Source: Neoarius graeffei (lineage: Eukaryota; Chordata; Actinopteri; Siluriformes; Ariidae). Taken from it: a DNA stretch of 64,000 nt. Below the pieces are notes generated by a model. That model worked only from the letters and a program-made list of their open reading frames with translations. It searched no databases and was not told the origin of the DNA. Positions within the stretch are counted from its first letter, which is position 1, and each line of letters opens with the position of its first letter. Location: positions 5,452,001 to 5,516,000 of the forward strand of contig NC_083586.1 in the NCBI RefSeq assembly GCF_027579695.1, read 5' to 3'. Position numbers and translations under genes: made by a program. Shown here in pieces: positions 23,856-33,896 of this stretch.

Positions 23856-24420
23856 CTAATGTTCTGAATTGTACTCCATGACAGCTTTTTTAGCACTCTG
23901 CACCAATACCTCACTAGGCTGCATGTCACAGCAAGTGTCTAGCTGTGTTGATCTTACACTGCAGTAGGCCAGGTCAGTGTGTCTGCATTCAGGTTCTTTC
24001 TGCTCTGTGTGTATCTTCCTGACTTGAGAGAAAACTCTCTCACAGTCAGCATTACTGTGGGGTAAACAGAGCACTGCCTAACTTGAACTAAAACTCCCAC
24101 TACCTTGTGTTTTCTGTCTTTTCCAGTTGTTGGCATATCAGTTTTTGAGCATGCAAATACTGTCGTCATCAGTGGCTGATTTTGCCTTTGGCTTGCATTC
24201 TGCTGATGTTTAGTTTCGATTTGAAATGTTCTTTCACATCATACACTCCCGATGCTGCAACTTTGATGTCATGCACACACAGTGTTTTTGGAGGCTGCCG
24301 GTTGGATTATGCCATTAAAAAGGTCCTTCCATTCAGGGTGTCGTGTCAGTTTTGTTTGGTTATTTCTGTGCAATTTCCCCAACTTGAATAAAGGATTGTT
24401 GCATCTGGTGGAGGTTTAGG
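23856..24420 (-). pseudogene. hAT-type transposase relic (zinc-finger-like N part and hATC dimerisation domain)
   Basis: hAT transposases cut and paste DNA and dimerise through a C-terminal hATC domain. The frame at 23856-24074 carries LPHSNADCERVFSQVRKIHT, the diagnostic hATC block, and ends soon after. Upstream on the same strand (about 24190-24420), another frame reads a CVHDIKVAASGVYDVKEHF segment resembling the BED-like finger before hAT catalytic cores. The catalytic middle (about 500 residues) is missing, so this is an internally deleted, immobile copy. Confidence 0.75.
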
Positions 24421-25937
24421 GTAACTGGACTTCACTCAAAGGATTTGACAAGACAACTGTTTCCGTTTCCTCTTTTTTTCTCTTTTTATTAAAGTTCAAG
24501 GCACATTCATAAAATTGCAATGGCAGGTAGATGATAGAAACAGTTAACAGGTCCTTAGCTCTTTAAGTCTTTAGTTCTCTCTTTAGCTCTTAACACTTTT
24601 CCTTTAGGTGAAAAACCTTTGAAAATATAAAAATAGAAAAACCACAACAATTATTAACAGTTAAAATGCAAAAATGCAATGCTTCTGTGCAAAATACGCA
24701 TGTAGAAATGCACTATGCAAATATGCCTTAAATACTTATGCAAAATAGACATCTGAGAAGAAATATTTTAAACTACAAACCAGATAACACTTAAATATGA
24801 CTGTAGAAAAATAAGATTTAACTACTTAGTATACACATTAAAGTCACAAGGAAATAAACTACCAGAAGAACCAATACAACCACACAAGCCATAGCAATAC
24901 ATTCAATTTGGCCATTCACAGCTGCTTTAAGTAGCCCACAAATCCACTGCAACTACCAATACAATATAATGCAGACAAATATTGCAATGAAGGAATCTGT
25001 GCCCAGGTCAGAGCCAGCCCGTGGCATAGGCAATATAGGCAAATGCTATGGGCGCTGCGTCCATCCAGGGGCGCAGAAATGGGGGGAGAAAAATTATGAC
25101 TTCCACTATTCTGAAAACGAGTCAGCATTATAATGTCTTAGCCTAATTTAATTGTACAGCAAAGCATGTAGTCATGGTGCGATTTGTCAAAAAAAGCGGG
25201 GTGGGGTGGGGTGTGGTGGTTGTTAATCACGAAACAATAAGCGCTCAACAGTGGTTCGCCCTGTCTATAGTGTGTCTTTGGGCGCGCAAGTGCGCATCTG
25301 CGGCTATTCTCTGTTTTGGCCATGTAATAGCCTAAGTGTTGTTGGCTAAAGAGTGTTTTTGCATAACGTAGATAACTGACATAGATCTGTTGCTTGTTTT
25401 GAATATGGCTGCACTTGGAGCAGTCTGTCGGTGTCGTTGAGCAGTCTGGGCTGAAGTAAAGGTCTTTTATGCACCGAACACGTTTCACAGCGAGATATTC
25501 CAATGGTGCCTGGCACATTTTTTTTTTAATAAAACAAAGTTGCTTTGTTGATCTGTGTTCTCATTAAAATGACAGTTTAGCAGCTCATTCAAGCAACCAT
25601 GTTGTGAAGAGCTTCCTGGAGGAAAAGATAATAAGCGCGTTGAAAACAAGAAACAATCTCAGTGCGTCAAGACTGCAGGGAAACAAAACAAGCACTCAGA
25701 TGTGTTCTCTTTACAAATAGCATAAATGGCACACTTTCTCTCCTGTAAAGGAAGAAGACACAAAAGCAACTCATCGAGCGGGTGGTGAGGAATTCAGTAA
25801 ATAATAATAATAATTATTATTATTATCATTAATAGACCTATTACTTTCCCAAGGCGCCCCCTCTCGTCCGACCAGGCTTTACATATGCTAGACTACTACT
25901 TGGGGAGGATGGTCATGCTTTAATGCAAGCTGAAAAA

Positions 25938-26033
25938 ATGTCAAAATGTCCAAAATTATCAGGAGCCCAGGGGAGAAAGAAAAGGAAAGAAGAGGAGGAA
26001 AAACGCGACAAAGACAGAGATAATGTCACACTC
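25938..26033 (+). pseudogene. N-terminal fragment of a hAT-type transposase
   Basis: An ATG at 25938 starts MSKCPKLSGAQGRKKRKEEE and continues with a lysine/glutamate-rich stretch to about residue 31. This basic start is characteristic of one family of fish hAT transposases with a TTF-type zinc finger. The coding similarity stops almost at once, and no catalytic or dimerisation region follows before 28047. Confidence 0.65.
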
Positions 26034-26474
26034 AGTAAAGATGATGTTGATATTATTTTTCTGTTGCAAAACCATGATTGATAATATCATTTACCACTTG
26101 TTTTCTAGGCTATGCAGCAAAGCAATGGATAACATTATATCAGTGTACATAATTAATGTTAGAGCATAACTTGGCATTCTCACATGCTATATTATACTGC
26201 AGTTAACTAATTCTTTGCCTTCTGCTAATTTGCATTTCACTGTAATAAACAATTAGACAATACAATTGATAGCCTACCATTACTAATATACAGTATGAAT
26301 TACTAATATAATTTGCATAATAAAGAGTGCACTGCCTCAGTGGACTTGCCATTATAAGCATCAACCATGTGGTCTCAAATCAGTTATCATATGATGATGT
26401 TGTAGATGACTTTGCTGCAAGAAAAACTAGGAGGGTAAAGCTGTAGCAGGTTATGTGAGATTGAGGACGCGCTG

Positions 26475-26600
26475 GTGTTGTTCAAGTTCAAGTTTTATTG
26501 TCAATTTCCTCACATGCACCAGTCATACAAAGGAGCTGAAATTACGTTTTTCACTCTCCCATACGTGGACAGAGACAGGACAGACATCAAAGTGCTGAGA
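26475..26600. mobile_element. Possible LINE 3'-end fragment
   Basis: GTTCAAGTTTTATTGTCAAT followed by TTTCACTCTCCCATACGTGG resembles a frequent fish LINE/SINE 3'-end sequence. There is no coding part and no visible target-site duplication. An A run follows at ~26600. Confidence 0.35.
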
Positions 26601-29016
26601 AAAAAAAAAAAATAGGAAAGCAGCACAACATATCAACATATAGTAAACTAGTATTTCCCTTGTACTATATTCAATATCAACATATACACATATAGTTACA
26701 TAACAGTTTTTTCCCCCTGTTCTGCATTTAGCTTTTCAATAGTTGAAGTTGAAGGCAGTACCAAAAAACACCACTAGAGGTCTTTTTAATATCGCAATTT
26801 TATATTTTTTTATTTTTATTTAAATCCTTGTATTTTTCATGCACACTGGTTTCTTTAATAATTTTGTGCAATGCCTTATTTATATTGCATTTACGAATTG
26901 AGCAATTCCAGCGTTATGGACGTGACACTTGAACTCAAAATGGCAACAAATGACCCAGTGCATGTTTTATTGTCTCCCAGTATTTAAACAGGTGTTGCAT
27001 ATTTTAAGGCTGTACCATACTGGAGAAGTGATAGAACAAGAACACTTCCCATAGTACATCTAGGGCATGCCAGAAAATACCAATAAAAGATGCGTTATGG
27101 ATGTGACAGAAAAAGTATCACTTTTCTTGGGTGACTGTACATTTTTATCAAACTCTGTGAAATCGTAAACCTAATGTCGAAATGGAGATATCCGTTTGAT
27201 AGAGGGGTCCAAGGTGAATATTAAAAAATCTTTGTTTAAAATATTTTGTATTTCATGCAGAGTTTCGGAAGGAAAAGTCAGCGTTATGGATGTGACGAAA
27301 TTCCGTTATGGATGTGATGCGTCTGAAATAGACATGGCATATGTTTAGAAAATCAGCAATTTAACCACCATAACCCTTTGAAAAACTCTCTAAATATCAG
27401 CTAAAACTATCAAAGTTCTTAAATAATATTTAGGATGGCTATTGTTTTGCTGTTTTGTGGATTTTAGCATACATTTCTGTGGCTTGTGGCAATAATATAG
27501 AATTGTACATGATCAAAGTTGATTTTAGCTTGGGTTTTACATTATAAGAAAGAAAGACTGACAGTGACATATTAGGTTGGTTACAAATTGGTTCAACTTA
27601 TTCACATCTGTAAAATACAGGCCTAGGTGATATCTCTGGGAGTGGTTTTGATGTATTACATGTTGCTTTATTTTTGCATGGTGAGGTTGACATTTACATG
27701 GAATTGCCCAATTACAACACTTGTTTACATTTTTTATTTTGGGAGTACTGTAAATGTAATACTTTATGTAAGCCATTTATATTATGTTTCATATATTCAG
27801 TTCATATTTTGTATTTGTTTCTTTAATTCAGTATTAAATATTTTGAATGTGCAATTTCTTTATTTAATGCCTTTAATTAAGTATTTTGAACGTGCAATTT
27901 TTTTGTTTAAATAAAAGAATGTTTTAAGACAAAGCTATTCCATTTCTTATTAGTATAGATACACTATCAGTGGCTTTAAGTGGTGTTGGGGAGGGGGCGC
28001 CACCTAAAATCTTGCCTAGGGTGTCAAATTGGTAAGGGCCGGGCCAGGCCCAGGTTTATACTTAACCACACAACAATAAGATGCCAACAATGGAGTACAA
28101 ACACTACACTGCGTGTATTCAAATAGAAAGCCCAACACCCAATACTGTTGCACGGCCACGTATTGTCAAAGCAAATACAAACATAGAGATGCAGCACAAT
28201 AAATTTCAACATTAAATAAAGCAGAACAAAATACAAATGCTTACTGGCTGCCTCTCCAGTTTCCCAAATGCCACATTTGCACAGTGTTAGCTCAAGTAGG
28301 TCAGAAGCACAACAGTTTTAAAGTAACTCTTACTAGTCTCCCACCACCCCACAACTAATCAGCTGATTAACACACCTATGAGCCTTCAGTTTGCAGCTCA
28401 CACTCAGCTGCAGCGAGCCCAGCTGCAATTGACAATCAGCTGACTGGCAATGCTCGTTCCAGCCAATCAGCTGAGTTGCAGTGATCTCAAACACACACTT
28501 CTTTTTCCAGTTTTTTAAACACATTTTTCCCCTGTATTTCCCAAATGTAAACAAACACCATTAAAAACCAGTTTGACTTTACACAGGGAGAAACCTAACA
28601 CTGTATTGTGTTTTGAATTTCTTTGCTGGAGTGCCCATTCAGAATCTTTTCAGTCGCTATTGAAAGTCACTCAGGTGGAAATATGCGTTTCAAACAAAAT
28701 GTTACTTCACGGTTGGCGGGATTCTCGCAATGCGATGTGCGCATGATCAGAAGTGGAACGAAGTCTCGCTACCACAAGATAACGTGCGATTTCATAAGAC
28801 TCTTTACTGGCTGTCTGTGCTTTCTGTGGTGTACAGTACGTTTGTAAATGTTATGCGCTCTTTTATCATCATGGGAATTGATTATAGCTCTAAATAAATA
28901 TTAAAGTTTTTTTAAAGAATCCGTATAACTTTATTTGTACGCCCGTATACTACGTTTATTGAATCAAATCCGTATAAAATACGGACATTCCGTATAGGTT
29001 GACATGTATGGTGACC

Positions 29017-29808
29017 AAAAGAAGACCGCCACCCTGCTTATCCTCACCCAGAGTGACAGGCTAAACACAAGCTTGACACTTACTGTGCAGTGAGCTCTTT
29101 GGGATGGCACGTCTGACTTTTGTTTCCAGATCGTAGGAACTGCTCCATGTACCAGACATCGCTCAAATCCTTCTATGTGAATCTGCCTCACAAATGTATC
29201 TTTTTCAAAATGTATGGAGCAGACACCAAACCGTCCTGTCGGCTTGAAGTTACCTCTCTTTGTTGGTACAATTCAAACCCATTCATTCCGCAAGTGTCCT
29301 GCTGACTTTTGGGCTACAATGGATCAAAATTCTGCTTTTTTTTTAACGGCTACACTTGAACAGCCTTGAAGGACACCCCTTAGGAAGCATGCTTTGGTTT
29401 TAGTTTTGTTGCAGAATAAATAAAAAAAATCGTTAAAAACGTGCTCCAATTTGCAAAACAGACAAAGCCAGAAATGCCAAAGAACTTTTAAGCATTTCGC
29501 ATATGATGTCACTTCTTTGAACGAACAGTAACTTACCAGGAACGCGTTCGTGTAATGGTGGACTCAAAGAGCCAAACTTTACCAAATAAACAGAACATGT
29601 TCCTGGTCTCGTATTAAAATACAATTTAGACAGTAAACTATTAAACATGTCTAGTTTTATCAGGTATAATTCCCAGGGGTAATATAATTTTCAGAAGACT
29701 AGCACTTTAACAGAAACAAAGGGTTTGGGATGTGACAGCTTGCTTGACCAAAAGGAGCATACAGTTGAGACAGCCTGTGTATTCAGAAACCACAAACAAA
29801 GGCTTCAG
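29017..29808. other. Intergenic sequence flanking the nested transposons
   Basis: This is the right flank of the outer insertion. Frames at 29120-29305 and 29324-29512 are short and without known domains. Nothing else is recognised. Confidence 0.4.
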
Positions 29809-29880
29809 AGGTTCCACTGAGATTTGAACTCAGATCACTGGAGTCAAAGTCCAGGGTGCTAGCCATTACACCATAGAACC
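29809..29880 (-). tRNA. tRNA-Gln (anticodon UUG)
   Basis: The 72-base minus-strand sequence starts GGTTCTATGGTGTAATGGCT and folds into a full cloverleaf. The acceptor stem GGTTCTA/TGGAACC has one G-T pair. The anticodon stem is CTGGA/TCCAG around loop CTTTGAC (anticodon TTG), and the T arm is perfect (CTGAG, TTCAAAT, CTCAG). Internal promoter boxes A and B are intact. I see no run of four T directly downstream, only TTTGTTTG, so termination may be inefficient. It could be a functional gene or a recent copy. The relic at 12291-12353 is of the same isotype. Confidence 0.85.
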
Positions 29881-30049
29881 AAGACATAGCTAAAAAGCAT
29901 TGTTTTCACTGTCAAACCTTTGAATGATATAATGAAATTCCAGCAGTACATGAACACATGATTGAAGGTTGTGTTATGCACTGTCCTTCCTAGGACCTCT
30001 CCTTGAGATTCCACCAATGCCAGGCAGTCATCCCCATGTTGCATTTGGG

Positions 30050-30240
30050 TTTTTCTTGGGGTTTAAAATTAGGGGTAAGGGTAAGGCTTGTTTTAAGATT
30101 GTGGGTAGGGAAGGGGGAAATGATGAAGGTTGGGTGCTGAGGTGATGGGTTAAGGTTTTATGGGTTAGGGTTGGGTTTTAGGGTTCGGGGTGAGGATTAA
30201 TTTTGGGGTTAGGTATAGAGTTAATATAGGGTAGGGATAG
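30050..30240. repeat. G-rich, degenerate telomere-like tract, left part
   Basis: The top strand is a chain of GGG-containing words such as GGGTTAGGGTTGGG, GGGTAAGGGTAAGG and GGGGTTAGG. It resembles a highly diverged interstitial (TTAGGG)n or related G-rich simple repeat. It resumes at 30893-31360 after the Harbinger-like insertion. Confidence 0.6.
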
Positions 30241-30302
30241 TGGAACTACTCTCCTATGCACAGGCCTATTGGAGTTTGGGGGTGGAAAGAGAGGTCCTGG
30301 TA

Positions 30303-30375
30303 AAGTGAAGGCCTGGCATCAAACCCACAACCTTCTAGTGGATGGGCTACCTTTTAACCTGTTAAGCTAAAGATT
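30303..30375 (-). pseudogene. tRNA-like relic of unknown isotype
   Basis: On the minus strand, TAGCTTAACAGG matches the box A consensus, and GGTTTGATGCC, about 40 bases further, matches box B. The stems do not give a clean cloverleaf, so this is a tRNA pseudogene or a SINE head. Confidence 0.4.
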
Positions 30376-30400
30376 CTCTCATGAGATACATGCTTACTAA

Positions 30401-30889
30401 GGGCCTCTGCATGCTTTTGCGACAAGGCTTTCGCAGACGGTTGTAATTTATCATTGAGCGGGGAGTAATAGGCGTGCGCGATGTTATTCACCGCCACAAC
30501 GTAAGGGGGTGCGAAGTCGCGAAATTGCTAGGAGTAGTTGGTGGGTGTGGTTAGTGGAGTGTTTATCCTCCGGTTACTTATACTGACTAGAACTGGAGTC
30601 ATATAGATGTACGTACTTCCTCGATCAACCGCTCTTCGTGCTGCTCCATCTTCGCTTGTGTTTTTAAAAATGGCGGTCATGAAAACAAAACAAACCGGGA
30701 AAGTAGGGAAGCGGAAGTGCGTGTACAGCGGATGTAGAGTGGACCAATCAGAGCCCTCTTGTCTGTGAGGCTTCTGCGGTGGTCACAATTTTTGGGAGGT
30801 GCTCGCAGAGCATCTGCGAAGGGGGGGGCTATGCAGATGCTATCTGCGACGCCATCTGCGAGGACTGCGTTGTCAGCATAAATTGGCCT
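30401..30889 (-). mobile_element. Harbinger-like MITE, copy A (TAA target site)
   Basis: The ends GGGCCTCTGCATGC and GCATAAATTGGCCT are imperfect inverted repeats. TAA lies outside both (30398-30400 and 30890-30892), as for PIF/Harbinger elements, which duplicate TWA. It matches 31415-31934 over its whole length in inverted orientation. Transcribed leftward, it would start the same MEQHEE peptide as the other copy near 30640, but eight bases are missing there and the frame is lost. An internal GC-rich segment carries repeated CTGCGA/TCGCAGA motifs. Confidence 0.82.
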
Positions 30890-30892
30890 TAA

Positions 30893-31360
30893 GTGATAAA
30901 AGAGAGGGGATTGGGTTAGGGTTATGGGTGGGGGGTAATGCAAGCCCTGGTTTGGGTTGGGGATGGGTTAAGTGGTAGAGAGTATGTGGGATTGGGAGTG
31001 GGAGATGGTAGGATTAGGGGTTTGGAAAGGTTAGGGTAAGGGATTGGGAGGGTGGGGATGGTGGATGGTTGGGGATAGGGACTGGGAGTAGGAGAAGTTA
31101 GGGATTGGAAGTGGGAGAAGGTAGGGTTAGGCATAAACCATTTGGAAGGGATTGGGGAGGTTGTGGAGGGTTAGGGATTGGGAATGGGAGAGGTTAGGAT
31201 TATGGATTAGAAGTGGAAGAGGTTTGGGTTTAGGATTAGGTGATTGGAATGGTTACGATAAGGAATTAGGGAAGGCGGAGCCAGGGATAGGGTTGGAAGT
31301 TGGGTGTGTAGATTAGGTTGAGGGATTGGATGAGTTAGGATTGGGGAGGGGGAGGGTAAT
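30893..31360. repeat. G-rich, degenerate telomere-like tract, right part
   Basis: The tract continues the G-rich DNA seen at 30050-30240, with words such as GGGTTAGGGTTATGGG, GGGATTGGGAG and GGTTAGGGTAAGGG. Runs of three or more G occur at short spacing on the top strand only. It ends where the CATCCATCCATC tail of the adjacent RTE LINE begins. Confidence 0.65.
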
Positions 31361-31414
31361 TATCCATCCATCCATCTTCTGCCGCTTGTCTGCGTCACGG
31401 GGGTAGCAGCCTAA

Positions 31415-31934
31415 AGGCCAATTTATGCCGACAACCCAGTCCTCGCGGATGGCGTCTGCGAAGCGCCCCCCCCCCCCCCCTCGCAGACGCTCTGTGCGCA
31501 CCTCCCAAAAATTGTGACCACCGCAGACAGCCTCGCAGACAGCGTCGCAGACAAGAGGGCTCTGATTGGTCCACTCTACATCCGCTGTACACGCACTTCC
31601 GCTTTCCTACTTGCCCGGTTTGTTTTGTTTTCATGACTGCCATTTTTAAAAACATGAGCGAAGATGGAGCAGCATGAAGAGTGGTTGATCGAGGAAGTGA
31701 GGAAGTACATACATCTATACGACTCCAGTTCTAGTCATTATAAGTAACCGGAGGATAAACACTCCACTAACCACACCCACCAACTACTCCTAGCGATTTC
31801 GTGACTTCGCACCCCCTTGCGTTGTGGCGGTGAATAACATCGCGCACGCCTATTACTCCCTGCTCAACGATAAATTACAACTGTCTGCAAAAAGCTATCT
31901 GCGAAAGCCTTGTCGCAAGAGCATGCAGAGGCCC
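31415..31934 (+). mobile_element. Harbinger-like MITE, copy B, inside the RTE fragment
   Basis: It starts AGGCCAATTTATGC and ends GCATGCAGAGGCCC, the inverted counterpart of copy A, with TAA on both sides. A run of about 15 C lies at ~31466. It contains the start of a MADF-like frame at 31664. Copies A and B lie about 525 bp apart in opposite orientation. Confidence 0.85.
31664..31747 (+). pseudogene. MADF-like N-terminal fragment from a Harbinger-type element
   Basis: The short frame begins MEQHEEWLIEEVRKYIHLYD and stops after SSSSHYK at a TAA. The pattern W-L-I-x2-V-x2-Y-x2-L-Y-(D/N)-S-x3-Y-K is the start of MADF (Myb/SANT-like) domains. In PIF/Harbinger elements these occur on an accessory DNA-binding protein. 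Only the first ~27 residues remain, so the element is non-autonomous and has captured or retained just this 5' exon piece. Confidence 0.6.
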
Positions 31935-31937
31935 TAA

Positions 31938-32460
31938 GCAGAGCTACCCAGACTTCCCTCTCCCCAGTCACCTCCACCAGCTCTTCCAGGGGAATACTAA
32001 GGTGTTCCCAGGCCAGCCAAGAGATGTAATCTCTCCAGCGTGTCATGGGTCTGCTCTGGGGTCTCCTCCCGGTGGGGCATGCCCAGAGAGCCTCCCATGG
32101 GAAGTGTCCAGGGGGCATCCTAATAAGGTGCCCGAACCACCTCAACTGACTCCTTTCAATGTGGAGGAACAGCGGTTCTACTTTGAGTCTCTCTTGAATG
32201 ACTGAGCTTCTCACCCTAAGGGAGAGCCCAGACACCCTGCAGAGAAAACTCATTTCGACCGCTTGTATCCGTAATCTCATTCTTTCAGTCACTACCCATA
32301 GCTCATGACCATAGGTGAGAGTGGGAATATAGATGCACCAGTAAATTGAGAGCTTTGCCTTTTGGCTCAGCTCTCTTTTTACCACAACAGACCAGTTTAG
32401 TGTCCGCATCACTGCTGATGCTGCCCCGATCTGTCTGTCCAACTCCCGCTCCCCCCCCAC
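31938..32460 (-). pseudogene. RTE LINE reverse transcriptase, C-terminal part
   Basis: The minus-strand frame reads IGAASAVMRTLNWSVVVKRE, LTYGHELWVVTERM, VEPLFLHIERSQLRW and WRDYISWLAWEHL. It is collinear with the C-terminus of the RTE protein at 16826-19840. It lacks the endonuclease and all reverse transcriptase catalytic motifs. Confidence 0.88.
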
Positions 32461-32490
32461 CCTTACTCATGAACAAGACCCCAAGATACT

Positions 32491-33500
32491 TAGTGGTGCT
32501 TGAAAGTTTGTGAACCCTTTAGAATTTTCTATATTTCTGCATAAATATAACCTAAAACATCATCAGATTCTCACACAAGTCCTAAAAGTAGATAAAGAGA
32601 ACCCAGTTAAACAAATGAGACAAAAATATTATACTTGGTCATTTATTTATTGAGGAAAATGATCCAATATTACATATCTGTGAGTGGCAAAAGTATGTGA
32701 ACCTTTGAACCTTTGCTTTCAGTATCTGGTGTGACCCCCTTGTGCAGCAATAACTGCAACTAAATACTTCCAGTAACTGTTGATCAGTCCTGCACACCAG
32801 CTTGGAGGAATTTTAGCCCATTCCTCCATAAAAACAGCTTCAACTCTGGGATGTTGGTGGGTTTCCTCACATGAACTGCTCGCTTCAGGTCCTTCCACAA
32901 CATTTCGATTGGATTAAAGTCAGGACTTTGACTTGGCGATTCCAAAACATTAACTTAATTCTTCTTTCACCATTCTTTGGCAGAATGACTTGTGTGCTTA
33001 GGGTCGTTGTCTTGCTGCATGACCCACCATCTCTTAAGATTCAGTTCATGGACAGAGGTCCTGACATTTTCCTTTAGAATTCGCTGGTATAATTCAGAAT
33101 TCATTGTTCCATCAAATGATGGCAAGCTGTCCTGGCCCAGATGCAGCAAAACAGGCCCAAACCATGATACTACCACCACCATGTTTCACAGATGGGATAA
33201 GGTTCTTATGCTGGAATGCAGTGTTTTCCTTTCTCCAAACAAAACACTTCTAATTTAAACCAGAAAGTTCTATTTTAGTCTCATCCATCCACAAAACATT
33301 TTTCCAATAGCCTTCTGGCTTGTCCACGTGATCTTTAGCAAACTGCAGATGAGCAGCAATGTTCTTTTTGGAGAGCAGTGGCTTTCTCCTTGCAACCCTG
33401 TCATGCACACCATTGTTGTTCAGTGTTCTCCTGATGGTGGACTCATGAACATTGGCTAATGTGAGAGAGGTCTTCAGTTGCTTAGAAGTTACCCTGGGGT
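32491..33500 (-). mobile_element. Tc1-like DNA transposon, second family, one end lost
   Basis: The left terminus (AGTGGTGCTTGAAAGTTTGT after a TA) belongs to a Tc1-like family distinct from the one at 20315-22176. About 1.0 kb of TIR and C-terminal transposase follows on the minus strand, ending abruptly at AAGTTACCCTGGGGT. The transposase N-terminus and the other TIR are absent. It is inserted in the RTE fragment at ACTTA, a TA target. The flank beyond 33500 is not RTE, so a deletion followed insertion. Confidence 0.85.
32860..33182 (-). pseudogene. Tc1-like transposase C-terminal half with internal stops
   Basis: The minus-strand frame contains the second catalytic aspartate (MQQDNDPKHTSHSAKEW). 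After a TGA at 32965-32967 it continues with SQSPDFNPIEMLWKDL, the block with the third (glutamate) residue of the DD34E triad. The first aspartate and the DNA-binding domain lie in the decayed or missing part. Stops make the copy inactive. Confidence 0.85.
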
Positions 33501-33896
33501 AACTTCAGGGTAAATTCAATGAGTATATACAATATATTTTAGTATACACACAGTAAATTCCCCAGTGTAAAATATGCAGTGTCAAAGTGCATAGACTCCA
33601 AGGCAAGGCAAGTTTATTTATATAGCACATTTCATACACAGTGGCAGTGCAATATGCTTTACAGAAGTAAAAGCAAAAACAGTAAACAATAGAGAATAAA
33701 ATTACATAAAATAAATGGGAAAAATATAATAAGAATTAAACAATAGTAGAAATAAAATAATAAAATGAAGTAGAAGTTCAAATAGGGGGAGAAAAAAAAC
33801 AGCAGAATAAAATAGAATAAAAGTTAAGTAAAATTTGAAACATGCAGAAACTGTAAAAGTACAGATTATAAAAACATGTAAAGACGACAAAATTAT

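Larger units (their letters stand above)
25009..28047 (+). mobile_element. hAT element nested in the outer TIR transposon, perfect 8 bp TSD
   Basis: The left end CAGAGCCAGCCCGTGGCATA and the right end (AAGGGCCGGGCCAG on the top strand) are imperfect inverted repeats. GCCCAGGT occurs directly outside at 25001-25008 and 28048-28055, an 8 bp target-site duplication as expected for hAT. Near the right end, GGGGGCGCCACCTAAAATCT and GCCTAGGGTG are typical of a common fish hAT family. The 3.0 kb interior keeps only an N-terminal coding fragment, and the rest is AT-rich and decayed. Confidence 0.85.
23671..29010 (-). mobile_element. TIR DNA transposon with hAT-type coding relics, 6 bp flanking repeat
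   Basis: CATACATGTCAACC at 23671 is exactly inverted at 28997-29010 (GGTTGACATGTATG). GTGACC lies immediately outside both ends (23665-23670 and 29011-29016). Between them are a minus-strand hAT C-terminal domain and a zinc-finger-like relic, so I take it as a hAT-related element read on the minus strand. The inner 25009-28047 is a later insertion; without it the element is about 2.3 kb. The 6 bp direct repeat is short for hAT, which normally gives 8 bp, so the superfamily is uncertain. Confidence 0.75.
31361..32492 (-). mobile_element. RTE LINE fragment (Rex3-like), interrupted by a Harbinger-like MITE and cut by Tc1
   Basis: On the minus strand the 3' end is AAGCGGCAGAAGATGGATGG ATGG, a GATG-repeat tail as described for Rex3. 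The 3' region is split by the MITE at 31415-31934, with TAA at 31412-31414 and 31935-31937; GGGGGTAGCAGCC joins GCAGAGCTACCC across it. Coding sequence runs from 31950 to about 32492. There it stops in the conserved CCCAAGATACTTA segment, replaced by the Tc1-like end at 32491. The rest of the 5' part is not present in the flank beyond the Tc1 element. Confidence 0.88.
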
